Assembly: GCF_905475395.1 (NCBI RefSeq)
Contig: NC_058342.1
Coordinates: 23,284,640 to 23,348,639, forward strand
Length of the DNA: 64,000 bases
Direction: 5' to 3'
Source: Chrysoperla carnea
Lineage: Eukaryota > Arthropoda > Insecta > Neuroptera > Chrysopidae
The notes under the pieces were generated by a model. That model ran no database searches. It was not told the DNA's origin and saw only the letters and a list, made by a program, of their open reading frames with translations. Each line of letters begins with the position of its first letter. The first letter of the stretch is position 1. A program made the translations under genes and the position numbers. Shown one piece after another: positions 1 to 12,340 of the stretch.

Positions 1-481
1 CAGAACTTTACAGCCCTTCCTTAAAAGAAATGTCTTTTGGAAGTGCCAACTCTTCTTTTGACATTGAAATATCATATTATTCGCGGATTTTAAGGTTTTG
101 CGCACTTCCATAGCCTCTCCAAATTGAATTAGAAGGTTGAAACTTTATGCGCCATTTTAATGAATGTTTAGAAAGTGATTTTTAGTATTGTCAATTCTCT
201 TCTCGCCTGTATGTGGACATATTTCATGTTTTCTAAAATATGAAATTACAAAATCCCATTTCAATAAAAAGCAATTAATGAAGGGAGAATATGACCTTAG
301 TTTTTTTTATGCCTATTTGAACTTTGTCAGTGTTCACACAACTTTATATACCGTTGACAGGGTGAAGATGGAAATTTCAAAGCACTGTATTATATTTTAT
401 TAAAAAACTAGCCCCTGATCTAGCCACGCGTTGCTGTATGTCTAAAACGGATGTTGTTAATAATGCATTTGTGTTACACAA
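1..481. other. No gene recognised
   Basis: AT-rich DNA with only a short open frame of no recognisable composition. Nothing functional seen. Confidence 0.5.
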
Positions 482-860
482 AAAAAAAAGATTGTTTGAG
501 GGAAATTGTATAACTCTCATCGCCATCTATTGGAAATTTATAGAACTTAAATGAATTAAAACCTTTCTCTAGAAAAAGCAATTGAAACACATCGCCCTCT
601 GTTAAATATTTTAATTAATTAATAATAATATTTTTTTGAGGGAATGTATGACTTTCATTCTCATCAGTTGAAAATTTGTATAATTTAGAAGAGAATTCAA
701 CCCTGTCTCTAAAAAAAGAAATTGAAACACATCGCCCTCTGTTTAATACTTATATTAAATGAAAAAAGGATTGTTTAAGATGTATAATTCTCACTACCAT
801 CTATTGAAAATTTACAGAATTTAGAAGTGAATTCAACCCTTCCTCTATAAAAAAATCTGA
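482..860. repeat. Three-copy diverged tandem repeat, ~140-base unit
   Basis: The phrase ATTGAAACACATCGCCCTCT occurs at 581 and 721, exactly 140 bases apart. GATTGTTT starts copies near 490 and 769. The third copy is truncated. Confidence 0.75.
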
Positions 861-879
861 ATTGCGCAATTTTAAGTTG

Positions 880-975
880 GACCATAAAATACACATTTAC
901 TAAATTTCATTGAAATCGGTTAAGTAGTTTCGGAGATTAGCATAAATGAATATAATAATACGAGATTTTTATATA
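880..975 (+). repeat. Possible non-LTR retroelement 3' tail
   Basis: TTTCATTGAAATCGGTTAAG followed by TAGTTTCGGAGATTAG is a phrase type common at 3' ends of insect LINE/SINE elements. A cousin (CATGAAAATCGTTTGGGCCG) is at about 13685. Identification is by resemblance only. Confidence 0.35.
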
Positions 976-1438
976 TTTTTATATTAAGATTGTACTAATT
1001 TTTATGGATCACTCCGTATTTATTTGATTTTTGTTTAAAGACGATTCTTTGAACTGAAAGTTTTTTCAATTGTAAAAAAAATAGGTGAAGGATTATCCAC
1101 AATTCATCGATCACGTAGTCGAGGTGAAAATTTAAATTCAATTGATACACGGTCTATGGCACCCAATACACGTGCCAAATAGGATCAACTCAATCAACTC
1201 ATTCAACAAAAATTATATATATATAGATATAAATATCAGTAAACAAAATAAATATCTGTGGTGATATTTCAAAAAAAACCAATTTATATATCGACAATTT
1301 TTTCTGAAACACATTGTAATCGTTCGTTCGAGATCGTCAACATAGATGGCAGAGCACCGCAACGAACATTACCTTAAAATAAAAAACTTCGCATTCCAAA
1401 ATAATGTTTAAGCAAAAAATAAAACTAATTTTAGCCTA

Positions 1439-1984
1439 CACAGTTAAAACCGGTTATAATGACATCATTGAAGAGACCGTGACAAAGGTTCGTGATAAAA
1501 AAAAATCATCCTTTTTCGAAGAAAAATGAACGATCGATCGTCAAAAGACAATATGGAACATCAACAGGTCGGGAAGAAGGGAAAGAAGATAAAAATCCCC
1601 CGATACGTTTAAGAAACCAAATTTTCGTGGATCTTTTCACGAAAAGGTTTTCATTTTTCTTCGAAGAAAGATGATGAACCACCAAATGAGCCCCCAGTAA
1701 CATAATTATTACTGGTACTTAATTGGTAAAGTTGTTCCTTACAAAAAGTGATTAAAAGTTCAAAATAAAGTGAATAAAATTCGAAATTAAAGTTCAAAAT
1801 AGTAAATTTTGGTCGTTATATACGATTAATTTAAATGATGGTTCGTTGCTATAAGCGATATGTCGTTTAATTCGATGTTTTTATTCACATATGTATTTGT
1901 ATTCAGTTTGGATCTTGCCAAAATTCGTCATAACAACCGATTTGTCGTTATAAGCGATGTCGTTATAACCGATTTTTGACTGTA
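1439..1984. mobile_element. pogo-like miniature element, copy 1
   Basis: Left end CAGTTAAAACCGGTTATAAT and right end inverted ATAACCGATTTTTGACTG. The interior phrase CGAAGAAAAATGAACGATCG is shared with copies near 3.7, 6.5, 11.7, 38.0 and 58.9 kb. CAGT ends next to TA fit the pogo superfamily. Its short open frames on both strands are by-products of the repeat, not genes. Confidence 0.65.
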
Positions 1985-3728
1985 TTTACAATAATATTAT
2001 ACTAGTCTTGTGAGAAAAGAGCAAATTTTTTGGAAATAATTTGCTTGAAATTTATTATAATTAATTTTAAAATAATTTTCTTTGGCATAGGAGGAAACGT
2101 AATTTTAAATATTTTTTGCTATAGTTTAATTTTTTAGGTTCTTTTTAGGAAAAAAAAAATGTTATTTCGTTTTTAAAAAGCAAAACAATTATTGTTGAAT
2201 TTATTATTTTACGCAAACTGCCGTTTTAAAAAAAAAGTATATCGTTTAAGTTTCCTCTATATGGAGGTGGTTACAGTCTAAGAGCTGCCAAAGCAAAATT
2301 CCAAGCAATTGCAATTGCTTGCAAGAGGAAAAAAAATCAGACAAAACGTTTGCTTAAACGAACTCCCAGTCTTTTGGAAATGTCGTAGATTTTGGATATA
2401 ACAGCTCTTCAGACTATTTAAAATGTGGCTTGATTTGGGTAATCAAGTGATGGGAGATATTTTTTGCAATATTCAAGTATCATCGAAAAATTTTCTTCAG
2501 TCAATTAATAAATTTTAAGTGTGTAAAATTTATCGAATTTTTCGCCACATTCCTTGGAAAATTTCGATTTTCTTTTGAAATAATCATTGAAATTTAAATG
2601 ATATATTTTTTTTATAACAACATTTTGCGTTGTAGATATAAATAATAGTCCAGGAGCCAATTTTATCGATTTCTTATGATTAAAATACATTAAAAACAAT
2701 CTTGGTCATTGAGACACGATCAATTACGAATAGTCCACGTAGGAAAAGTGAAATAAACTCGCCGCACAGTAAAAAAAATTGAACTTGATTTAAAAAAATC
2801 GAAATCAAAGAAATATTTTCGATGTAATAACTCAAAGTGAGGAGAATCTCTCACTTTAATTCACACATATTTTGGAAAAAAAGTATATGTAACTCAAATT
2901 TGGGAATAAACAAATTCGGCCATTGTCCGAATTTTGTATTTATTACAAGTTTTGAGGTAGTTTTTATGCGTGTAGATAGTTGAATAACGAAATATTTTAA
3001 AGTGTGCTAAGGAAAATGGTTTTTGATAACCTTTCAAGTCCCCTCGTAAGCAATATAGCGATTTATCAATAGAATATCTAGGGTAGAGAAGACCTAAAAT
3101 TATACAAATTCGGTTCATTCGACCAATAGATGAGTAGTTTTTCGATGGTTTTTTTCTTATTTACGACTACTGTGACCATCTTGAAACATGTGTTTTGAAT
3201 TCGTACCGAAATCGATACAATTGTCTCTTGTACTAAAAATGTTTTTATTATAAATAAATCAAAATAAATTATATTTTTTTTTTTTATTTAAAAAAATAAT
3301 TTTTTTAATACCGAATATAAATTTAAATACTAAAAAGTAAAAAATAATAATTTTACACGCGTTTTTACATTTTAATGCTATGTTGTGATTTTTCTTGTAA
3401 GCCTCTTGTAAATAGATATCAAATAAATATAATATTATTAAAAAAAAATGGATAAACTTAAAGAAAATTACAAAAAAAAAAAATTAATAAATAAATAAAT
3501 CAAAGATAAAATTAATTTTTGTAGTTACTTGTGGTGAAAATGAGTGTAAAAGCCTTGCTTTAATAAAATAATTGAGGATCGTCTTAAGATATTCGACGCC
3601 TGTGGGTTATTGCACCTTTTTTTAACTAACTAGGCCCGTATTTCCATCTACTATGTAGTCCATAATTAGTATGAATTAGCTACTGGAGTAAATTATCCTT
3701 CGAGAGAGCTATTTTCTTGAGTCATGCA
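1985..3728. other. No gene recognised
   Basis: AT-rich DNA with scattered short open frames that lack any family motif. Nothing structured beyond homopolymer runs. Confidence 0.45.
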
Positions 3729-4085
3729 CTAAAAATCATCCTTTCGTGAAGAAAAAATGAAAACTCAGTTGTTAAAAGACAAACTGGACCATCAAAGCTA
3801 AGTTAGCGGAGAGAAGTTGATACGTTAAGGAGCGGATTTGTTGGTTCTTTCACAAAATGCTCAAAGTGGAATTTACAATTTAAATTGAAGTTTAAAATCG
3901 GCGCTGGCATACAGAGACGATTTAACCATGTTTGGACGCTCCAACTTGAGTCTTTGGGGTTCCAGCTTACCTCTTAAAGACCTTGATTTCATTTTTCCTT
4001 GGAGAAGTATGATTTTAGTAAAAGAAGCATCAAATGAGTCTCGAATAACACAACATTCATTGGTAACTAATTCTTACTGGTGCTG
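3729..4085. mobile_element. Partial pogo-like miniature element
   Basis: Shares AAAAATCATCC and a GAAGAAAAAATGAAAAC..TTAAAAGACAAACTGGAC run with the copy at 1.5 kb, but no clear terminal repeats were found. Confidence 0.45.
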
Positions 4086-4919
4086 ACTATATCATAAATA
4101 GAAATTTTCGATTTCCGGTGCCCTGGGGTTTATAGCCCATTTAGTCCTGTAATTAAGATGATCCTGAAAATAATTTAAAAAAATTATAAAATAATAAAAC
4201 AAGGCAGCTTTCCAAGCTAGTTTGTAGATGAATTTTTTTTATTTATTATCGTAGTTGACAATCGTATTTAGTTGTTTTTTCTAGGAAAAGGCACAATGAA
4301 CATACCAATGTCTCGTTTTCTTTTTACTTTTTGTGTATAGTTTTTTCAAAGGCTGCTAATTAGAGCAGGCGTTCTATGACATAATTTTGTTTCGAGGTAT
4401 AACATATCATCAAAAATTAATTATAACAAGCTTTTGGAGCACATCCAGATTCTAGATAGATCTACGACCAGACAGTTATTTTTTACCACGCATTTAAGAA
4501 TTTTTCAGATTTTCTGAAAGAAAAATTAAAAACGTTTTGAGATAATTGTCAAACGCATTAGTCCTAGAACTAAAATTTACCACGGACTTAAATTATTGGT
4601 CTATTGAATTTTCCAAACAAAATAAGTGTATAGAGCGCCTGGACTAAATAATCAATTGGCTATTGTTCATTTTGTAAATATTAATTAGTTTTCATTTGTT
4701 TTTTAAATGTCACAAAAATGTAAATTTTTGAGTTATTTGTATTTGTAGGTGAGATTTAAACAAAACAAAAAAAACCAGTATTTGTATTTGATAAACGCTT
4801 TTTTCAAAGTTGCAATAATACGCATGTGCAAACAACAAAAATATTCATAATATGAGCGCCCTTCTTGAATTCAATGTATTTTTGATTTATTTTACGTTGT
4901 TTTTTCATTTGGGTTTATC
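4086..4919. other. No gene recognised
   Basis: AT-rich sequence with no long open frame and no repeat structure that I could pair with another part of the window. Confidence 0.4.
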
Positions 4920-4946
4920 TTTTTTTTTTTTTTTTTTTTTTTTTTT
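4920..4946. repeat. Poly(T) tract, 27 bases
   Basis: Uninterrupted T run. On the minus strand it reads as poly(A) and could be an old retroposon tail; no element body was identified. Confidence 0.9.
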
Positions 4947-5006
4947 GGGTTACACACATAAAAGAACGATCTTGTAACACACAGTACTTTGGCTATTGTA
5001 TACATA

Positions 5007-5395
5007 TAAATTTGGACAAGCCGTTGCCCAGGACTTTCCAGTCCAAGCTTAAAAAACAAAGTTACATATTGGAAAAGGAGTTTATTCCCGCCCAAATATC
5101 AGATTTTAATCCAAAAAATACGTTATATATTTTCGGGAAAAAAGAATTTTAAATATTCTCGTTCAAATATCAAACAAAATCGAAAAGTGCATACTTTCAG
5201 CGTCTTTTCACGGCTGGCCAAGCCGATTCCCAGGACTTCCCAATTTAGATAAAAAAACACGTTATATATTTTTGGGAAAAGAGAATTTTAAATATTCTCG
5301 TTCAAATATCAAACAAAATCGAAAAATGCATATTCTGCGCCTCGTTTCGCGATTGGATTAGGAAATCACTGCCCAGAGTGCCCAATTTAGTCTCA
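5007..5395. repeat. Tandem repeat, 139-base unit, about 2.6 copies
   Basis: CGTTATATAT starts at 5121 and again at 5260. TTTTAAATATTCTCGTTCAA and ATCAAACAAAATCGAAAA recur in register. A CCCAGGACTTYCCA phrase marks the end of each unit. Confidence 0.8.
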
Positions 5396-6415
5396 AAAAC
5401 AAAGTTGGTTATTTAGGTTTAAAAACAAGCTGATTATTTTATAAATCAGGTAAATTGAGAATATTTAATATGTGATCAAGAGATTCTATCCAATCAGATA
5501 ATCGAAAAAAACTGAGCAATTCTTATGAAAAGATTCTTAGAAGAATTGGCTAATTTTGGAGCTGAGATGGATAAAGTCTCCATTTTCTTGACTTCCGAAA
5601 ATAGATAGTTCTGTTAATTTTTTACAGATTTCTATTCCATTTAGAGACCATTCACTATGGGTGGATTTGGCGATAAATCAGCTTTGACCGATTCGTTAGA
5701 TTGATCAGACAATCAATATTAAGCCCAAGATAGTGTGTATAGAATTCCCGAGTTCTTGATTGCTGGAATTCTGAAAACAGTTGCATAAGGAAATTTCAAA
5801 AATCATTAGGCTAGATTGCAACGATTGTCTGCCTGTGATACCTAAAGAAGGATCGTCCAAGAAGATTCCTTATTTCTTGAACTATTTAGAGCTGTTTAAG
5901 AACAGAAAATATTGCAGATCCGAGAGGTTTTCAAAGACTGCCTGCCTTAAAACCTCATAGATTAAACGTCGATAGATGTTTTAACTCTGTCAATCTTCTC
6001 ATAGCGAACAGAGAAGAAGGGTCATCTCAAAAATTGTTCAGGCCGAAGAAAAATAAATGATAAACCCAAAAAGAAAAAATAAATTTCATATGAATAATTT
6101 CGCTTGCTTGTAATAAAATAAATTGGCAAACTTTTGAACAATAATTAGTTCTAATTATCAAGAAACATTCCGTCTTTGACTTTTAGGACTTCCGAACAAT
6201 ATTTAATCCAATCCATCCAAATATAAAAATAATAACTTATTTTATTACTTAAAAATTTAAAAAAATAAAAATTTCGAGCAATAGTGTGATTGGATGTAAA
6301 TAAAATTTAATCGTTTTTATTGTGACAAGTTCCCAAAATAAATTTTAATTATATTATAATCGGTTAATATTGGTAATATTCGGGGAGATTTCGGTGTTTT
6401 GTATTTTTTAAAATA
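5396..6415. other. No gene recognised
   Basis: No motif-bearing open frame. Composition slightly less AT-rich around 5.5-6.0 kb, but all six frames are closed by stops. Confidence 0.4.
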
Positions 6416-6683
6416 AAGTCAAAATCGGTTTTAACGTATTGTAGGGATACTAAAATTATGGTTGTACATTTTATCCCTACAGTTATCTTCTGGGATGGCA
6501 CTTGGAGCTAATTTGGTGGTTCTTTTATTAAAAATGACCCTTGTCTGAAGAAAAATGAAAGGCCTGGTTGTCAAAACCCAAGTTGGAATATCAAAGACAT
6601 CTTTGATGTCTTTTGATGATGATTTTTGTGAAAGACCCGCCAAATGAGTTTCTAGTAAGATTCTAGTTCCGATTTTGATTGTA
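6416..6683. mobile_element. pogo-like miniature element, copy 3 (short)
   Basis: Starts AGTCAAAATCGGTTTTAACG and ends CCGATTTTGATTGTA. The interior holds CTGAAGAAAAATGAAAGGCC and a TTGGAATATCAAAGACATC run shared with the family. Confidence 0.65.
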
Positions 6684-7091
6684 TTTACGATTATTTTTTA
6701 ACATAATATAATCTTCGTTTCATTAGACTTTTTTAAAGACTGATTTTTAACTAAAAAGAAAAGTATTATTTTTTTATGAAAAACAAAGTTTTTGTTTGTG
6801 CATTTTATTGTGTGTGTATAAAAATTTCCACTGCCATTCTAACGGCCATGCATTCAAAAATTCAATTTTTTGGACACTAGTTTACAATTTTTTAACTTAT
6901 TGTATAAATTTTAACGAATTTTTCCTTATTGAAAATTTTCCTGAATTTTTTGTTTATTTTATACGTTTAAGTGAAACAAAAACTCCTTTAAACGAATCGC
7001 ATAAACCTCCCATTTCATATAGGCCTAGGGGACAAGGCAATTATTTCAGCACAACTGAAATCTCTACAAAAATTTTCATAGCTGGATATGG

Positions 7092-7299
7092 ACTGTAATC
7101 CAATAGACGCTACAGCCTGAGATCGGCTTTGGCCTTTTCGACCACTCTCCTTCAGATGGCTCGGTCCTTGACAGCGTATCTCCATTCAGTGACTTGCATC
7201 ACCTACAAGTCGTCCAACCATCTGAGTCGAGACCATCCTATTCTTCGTGTGGCGCTCTTTCTTGGGCATTCTTTGCACATGTCTGAACCATCTGAGCCT
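7092..7299 (-). pseudogene. Decayed LINE reverse-transcriptase C-terminal tail
   Basis: The minus strand reads RLRWFRHVQRMPKKERHTKN, then RMVSTQMVGR and, after a stop, MEIRC. RLRWFGHVxRM is the well-known end of RTE/related non-LTR retrotransposon polyproteins. One in-frame TGA and loss of flanking coding show it is dead. Only the last ~70 codons survive. Confidence 0.75.
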
Positions 7300-8760
7300 C
7301 TGTGATTTAATGAACTTTGCAAACGGATTGGAAAATTATAAATTTTTCAAGGCTTATGATTGAAAAACCCTGGTTTTGGAGATTTTGGCAAGACCTTGGC
7401 GTCAGTCTCTTAAAATTTTCAGCTGTTTTGAAATGACAATTACTACGCTTGACTCTAGTTCTAACATTAGAGTTATAAATTTTTGAAGGTATTTACCAAA
7501 TTTTAAACTATCTACGACTAAGGTCACACGTGCGCAGACGTTCTTACGGACGTTAATTTCAACGCATGCTAAAGATTTATTTAAGCCTTCAGGCTGGTCG
7601 TCTTTCCTACCACAATCATTACTTTTGTAATGAGAGAAAATGCGTTAAAATCGACGCTTGTGTGGCTTCAGTGTTTAACTTCAAAAATTCATAATTATGT
7701 TAGAAAATTTTTTTTCAAAAATTCTTCTATCTTCATTTTTAAGTGTCGAAACTGTGTGGCTGTGACAGACAAACGAAAACGGACGAAGCATGTCAAAATT
7801 ATTTGATCGAAGTTTCTAAGAAACGAAACTTCGAAAACTTGTACAAAAAAAGAAACAAGTGGGTGATATAAAAAAGAACTTAACGAAGTACAAAATAAAA
7901 TCATTTTTAAGTTTGATTTCAGGAAAATTTTACAATAATTCACGTCGTTAGAATTTATTAAAGCGCCAATAATGACGTCAAGAATTTTATATTATGTTAA
8001 AAAAAATGCAAATTTTTAAGAAAAATTTTATTTGTTATATTTTCTAAGTGTACCTTTTATTAAATTTTAAGTATGAAAGTATTTGTAAAGAAAAATAAAA
8101 TCGAAAAGGAAAAAAGATGTATGTTAAGCAATTTGCAAAGAAATACCTAAACGTGGTCATGATTTTTTAAAATAAGATTGTAAAAAGCAAACAAATTAGT
8201 CCAAACTCAAACCAGAATGAAATTTCTGATCCAAATTTTTTATAAGATGTTTTTTTTGAAAAAACATTCCAGAAAAACCTTTAAAAATAAGTGTAAACAC
8301 ATTAATTGCTCAGTATATAAAAATTTATAAAAAAAAAAATGAAGTGAACCCATCCCAAATTCTGTCCAATATATTCGCCCATATTTTTAATTGTTAATAT
8401 TAAATATTGTTAAGCGATATTGAAATAAAAAAATATTTATAGTTATTTTGAAAAAAGATAACCGTTCAGTTGTCTCTCTCTCAAATTTGAGATAAAATAT
8501 TTGTAAAAATGTGTACGTTATTTGTCGATTTGAGGTCAATATGTTCTTTTCAATTTTTCTTTTTCCCCTCCCAATATTTTCCAAATAGTTCTGTGTGTAG
8601 TCAGTTTTCCACAATTGGTCGAATAACTTCTCTCGAAACTTTGAATGAACTAATAACATCTGAATGTCGTCAGTACCACTGGGGTAATTTAAAATCGTAT
8701 GGAAAAGTTTTGTTCTGTTCTGATCTACAACATATTTCAATGATAGCATTCCGGTGTTAC
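7300..8760. other. No gene recognised
   Basis: AT-rich intergenic DNA. The 149-codon minus-strand open frame at its right edge runs through an inverted repeat and shows no protein-like composition. Confidence 0.4.
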
Positions 8761-8970
8761 TAGCTCTGCTGATAGAAAAATCCGATTCATGAATCGGAAA
8801 TTTACATTTCAACCAATCGGAATGAATAGGATTCAATAATTGGAAAAATTTTCTGATTCATTCCAGTAGAACTAATAGGAAATTTCCAATTGATTCCAAT
8901 TAATGAATGAGATTTAATTGGAAATTTCAATTGAAATGTATTGGAAATTTTTTATCAGGGTCACGAGCTA
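8761..8970. mobile_element. Foldback miniature element, 210 bases
   Basis: Outer ends TAGCTC..GAGCTA. The left CTGATAGAAAAATCC pairs with the right GGAAATTTTTTATCAG. The inside is made of repeated TTGGAAATTT-like words on both strands. Confidence 0.5.
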
Positions 8971-9477
8971 TGATTGCACCAGCAGGACAAAGTGTAAATA
9001 ATTGACCAATTAAAAAAATTAATGAAACAATGTTTACAAAAACAGAACTGTTTGTAAATATTCCAAAAAAAAAAACAAATCATCATTTTTATTAGAAATT
9101 TTTTAAAAATTAAATCAGAAGTCCTCCAGAAATACTCAAAAAAAAAACTCAAATTATACTCAATCTGATGAATAAAAATGATGATTTCTTTCTCTAAGAA
9201 AAACAAAACAAACAAATTATTGTGGCTTTTCAGTGTTCTCGTGGTTTCTTCGAAACCGAAAAAAAATAAGGAAATTATTCCAAATTGCCTGAATGAAAAA
9301 CAAAATTTTTGAATGAAAGTGAATTTTAAAATTATATTGTTTGTACTTAAACATAAAAAAAAAATACAAAAAACGATCAATCAAGGTGCCGATTTGATCT
9401 CGATTCGTTTTATTTTTTAGAGAAAACATATTTCAAGTAAGTCATTGCCGTGTGTATAAATATTTGAGTTTTTTTAA
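8971..9477. other. No gene recognised
   Basis: Open minus-strand frames here are phenylalanine-rich translations of A-tracts. No domain seen. Confidence 0.4.
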
Positions 9478-10750
9478 TACACTCAACAACCAAAAAAAAA
9501 AAAACGCAACACTATTTTTTCGTTGAAATCTTACAACATTTTCATACTTGTAACTTTGGTGTACTTGATTTTTTTTGGGCTCTTTTAAGATTTATTTTAA
9601 AAGTAAAGAAATAATTCTAAGATCGGAAGTGTTTTCCCTCAAAAAGGACGTACAACTGTACCCTTTTTTGGTTTGAATTATCCAAATATATCATCTCGCG
9701 TATTCGCAAATTTTTTGCGAACGTGTTAAATCGTGAAAAATCCTGTTACCACGCTTTGCTACCACTTGTAATATTTTTGAGGCTTAGTCGGTAAACGTCA
9801 TGGTGCAACCAATGTCCCGGAGTCAATATTTCCTTCAAGCTTTCGCTTCCAAACTTGTCATATGTACGAGTTTTGGGGTTCGTTGTTATGCTGTTGCTAG
9901 GGCTTTTTCGGTCTCAAAATATGAGCATATATTTTGTAATCAACAATCTATACATATAAAATGCTTTGTCCTGGCTGACTGGCGGATCAACGCACATACT
10001 AAATCGCTGATAGAAAGCTGAAAGTTGGAAGGCGTGTTCTTTTTATGACATAGGCTTCCGATAAGAAAGGATTTTCCGAAATTCTAACTCTAAAAGTGTG
10101 AAAAACGGGGACAAAGTGAGAGTAAGAGAAATGAAGGCTATAACGCGGTGGTCTTTACTTTATGGCGAAGAGAGTGGGCATCAAGCTAGCCATTTTACAA
10201 AATCTCTTATATAACGACAACTGCTTTGCTTTGTCTTCACTGACTGACTGACGGACCAACGCACAGCCTAAACCGCTGATTGTAGAAACCTGAAACTTGC
10301 AGGGTGTGTTCTTTTTATGACATAGGCATCCGATACGAAAGAATTTTCCGCAATTCTAACTCTAAGGGGATGAAAAACGGGGGCAATGTGAGAGCAAGGG
10401 AGGTGAAGGCTATAACGCGATGATCTTTACTCTGTGGCGAAGCGGGTGGGTATAAAAATAGATCTTTCTAAAGAGTTTAATAATTTTCATAAAAAGAGGC
10501 GCGTCAGGGGCACACTTTGAATCATTTTTCATTTTACAAAGAGTCTTGAATTTTCGATTTTCATCATAAAATTTCACGTCTTAAGAGTATATTGGAATGC
10601 ATAATCAAATTCATTTTCTTCTTTACCTTTAAAATGAGTCCCGGTAGAATCCAAAAGGATCTAGGACATTAAAGTTGCCTGGCATGCCTGGCAAATATTG
10701 TATATTTTTAATAAATACAAAAGTGTCGTTTATTTTTGTTGCGGAGTGTA
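9478..10750. mobile_element. Tc1/mariner-like element, no transposase recognised
   Basis: Left end TACACTCAACAACC..AACGCAACAC pairs with right-end reverse complement TACACTCCGCAACA..AACGACAC, both with TA at the tip. About 1.27 kb, the right length for this superfamily. The interior contains an unrelated tandem dimer (9948-10456), so the original coding has been lost or replaced. Confidence 0.5.
9948..10456 (+). repeat. Dimer of an interspersed repeat, ~245-base unit
   Basis: Both units carry CTATACATAT/CTTATATAAC at the start, a GGCGGATCAACGCACA or GACGGACCAACGCACA word, TGTTCTTTTTATGACATAGG, and an end in GAAGGCTATAACGCG..TGGCGAAG. The units are clearly diverged, so this is an old duplication. 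Confidence 0.75.
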
Positions 10751-11630
10751 TTTTCATGTAGAATATCATTAATGCTTCAAAAATACGTCAAGAATTTGTC
10801 GACTGATAACTTTTTTTTTTCAAAGAAAGCCTAATTAAGAATCAAAATAATTAATCTAAAATTCTACATGAAAACAAAATGTATGCAAATGAGATCCTTC
10901 CTTTTTATTTTAAATCGTCGTATCTTTCTAATTTCAAATCATGAAAACGAAAGAGTCCTAATTTAAGAAGTTTCACCGTAGCCTTTTATCACTTGAAACG
11001 GCAAAATATATTTAACGAAGTTGATTAACAAGTCCAAAAACCGGCTATAGGTTTTTTTTTTTTTTAAATTGGTTAATTCCTTCCAAAATCAGGATAAATC
11101 AATATTTTAGAGCAGTGTAACCAACCTAACAGGCGGAGAAAGTGCTTTTATCGTAAATAAATTGATAGAAAATCATAACGGCTCTTTTGAAATAAGAGAA
11201 AGGTCTCGGAAAACTGAAACTAATAAAAATAGGAAAACCAAACTTCGTTGTATTGAACTTTTGGCGCCGAACTCACGAGAGGGGCTATATAAGACTTCTA
11301 TTCGCTCAAATTATTAGACGATTCGGTAAAGAACCCGTGTTACATAAAATTTGAGGGAGGATTTCCTTTGTATGAGACGCAAATTTTTTGCATTAATAAG
11401 CGCATGGCTTGATTAAATTATTATAAAATATAAATATATATATGTAAATTTTTCCACCAATAATTATAATTAACAAAAAATAAAAAAAATATTTTAGGGT
11501 GCTACATGTTTAATATTTTTCATTTACAAAAAAAGGAAATCATGTTTAAAAAAAGAACGTTACCTAAATAAACAAAAGAAAAACAAAATTAGATTTAGGA
11601 AAAAAACTAAGTTAAAAAAAAAAAAATGAA
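10751..11630. other. No gene recognised
   Basis: AT-rich. A short inverted pair TTTTCATGTAGAAT (10751) and ATTCTACATGAAAA (about 10860) is the only structure seen. Confidence 0.4.
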
Positions 11631-12340
11631 GTCAAAATCGGTTATGACGACATTGAAAGGATTGAAATTAAGGCTCGTTTTATTTGATAGTCGTCATGAG
11701 AGAAATATCATTAGGGGCTAATTTGGTGCCTCACCAGAAATTTTTCTTCGAAGAAAAATGGAAATCCGATCGTCAAAAGACAAGTTGGAACATTAAAAAG
11801 TTGGGGTGGGTAGCCTAAAACTACATGATGCCCTTGTAGTAAAGAAGATGATAAAATGCTCCCGATAGGTATCTTCGCGACCTGGGCTTCCGTAAACAAT
11901 AAAATAATTGTTCTTGAATGCCGCATTCTAAAACCCTTTTCGAAATTATTACGCGTCCATTCGAAAATCGATCTTCGACAATACAAGTGTTTGTTGTCAA
12001 ATTCCGATTCTATCAATATTAACGAAGTAATCAATAAAAACGATTACTGAGAACCACGGAGAACCGGCCACGGAGAACCGTTAGTTGTAAGTTCGAGAAC
12101 TCAATCGATTTTCTACGTTAAATTGTCGGAAACATCTCAAGCCAACGCTTTGACATTCCAGTTTTTTTTTGTGGACTGAATTTTCATTTTTCCTGGAAGA
12201 TGGGCTATTTTCATGGAAAACTTGAGGTAATTGAGCCACTATTTGTTAACATAATTTATTAAAAAAAAGAACAGCTGTTATTTACTCCCTGGCTAACGAT
12301 TTATCGTAATAAGCAATGTCGCTACAACCGATTTTGATTG
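11631..12340. mobile_element. pogo-like miniature element, copy 4 (710 bases)
   Basis: Begins GTCAAAATCGGTTATGACGA and ends with inverted TACAACCGATTTTGATTG. The interior includes TTCTTCGAAGAAAAATGG. The 107-codon minus-strand frame inside is a by-product of this repeat. Confidence 0.65.

Noticed and set aside
5007..5395. CRISPR-like array
   Set aside because: Units are 139 bases, adjacent and without unique spacers: a simple tandem repeat in a eukaryotic genome.
8387..8836. 149-codon open frame on the minus strand
   Set aside because: It crosses the foldback element at 8761-8970, has no recognisable motif and its second half is A/T-run translation.
8961..9380. 139-codon phenylalanine-rich frame
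   Set aside because: Translation of poly(A)-rich DNA read in reverse; no domain and no splice context.
11711..12034. 107-codon minus-strand open frame
   Set aside because: Lies wholly inside a pogo-like miniature element and matches the open frames of the same repeat at 1.5 kb.
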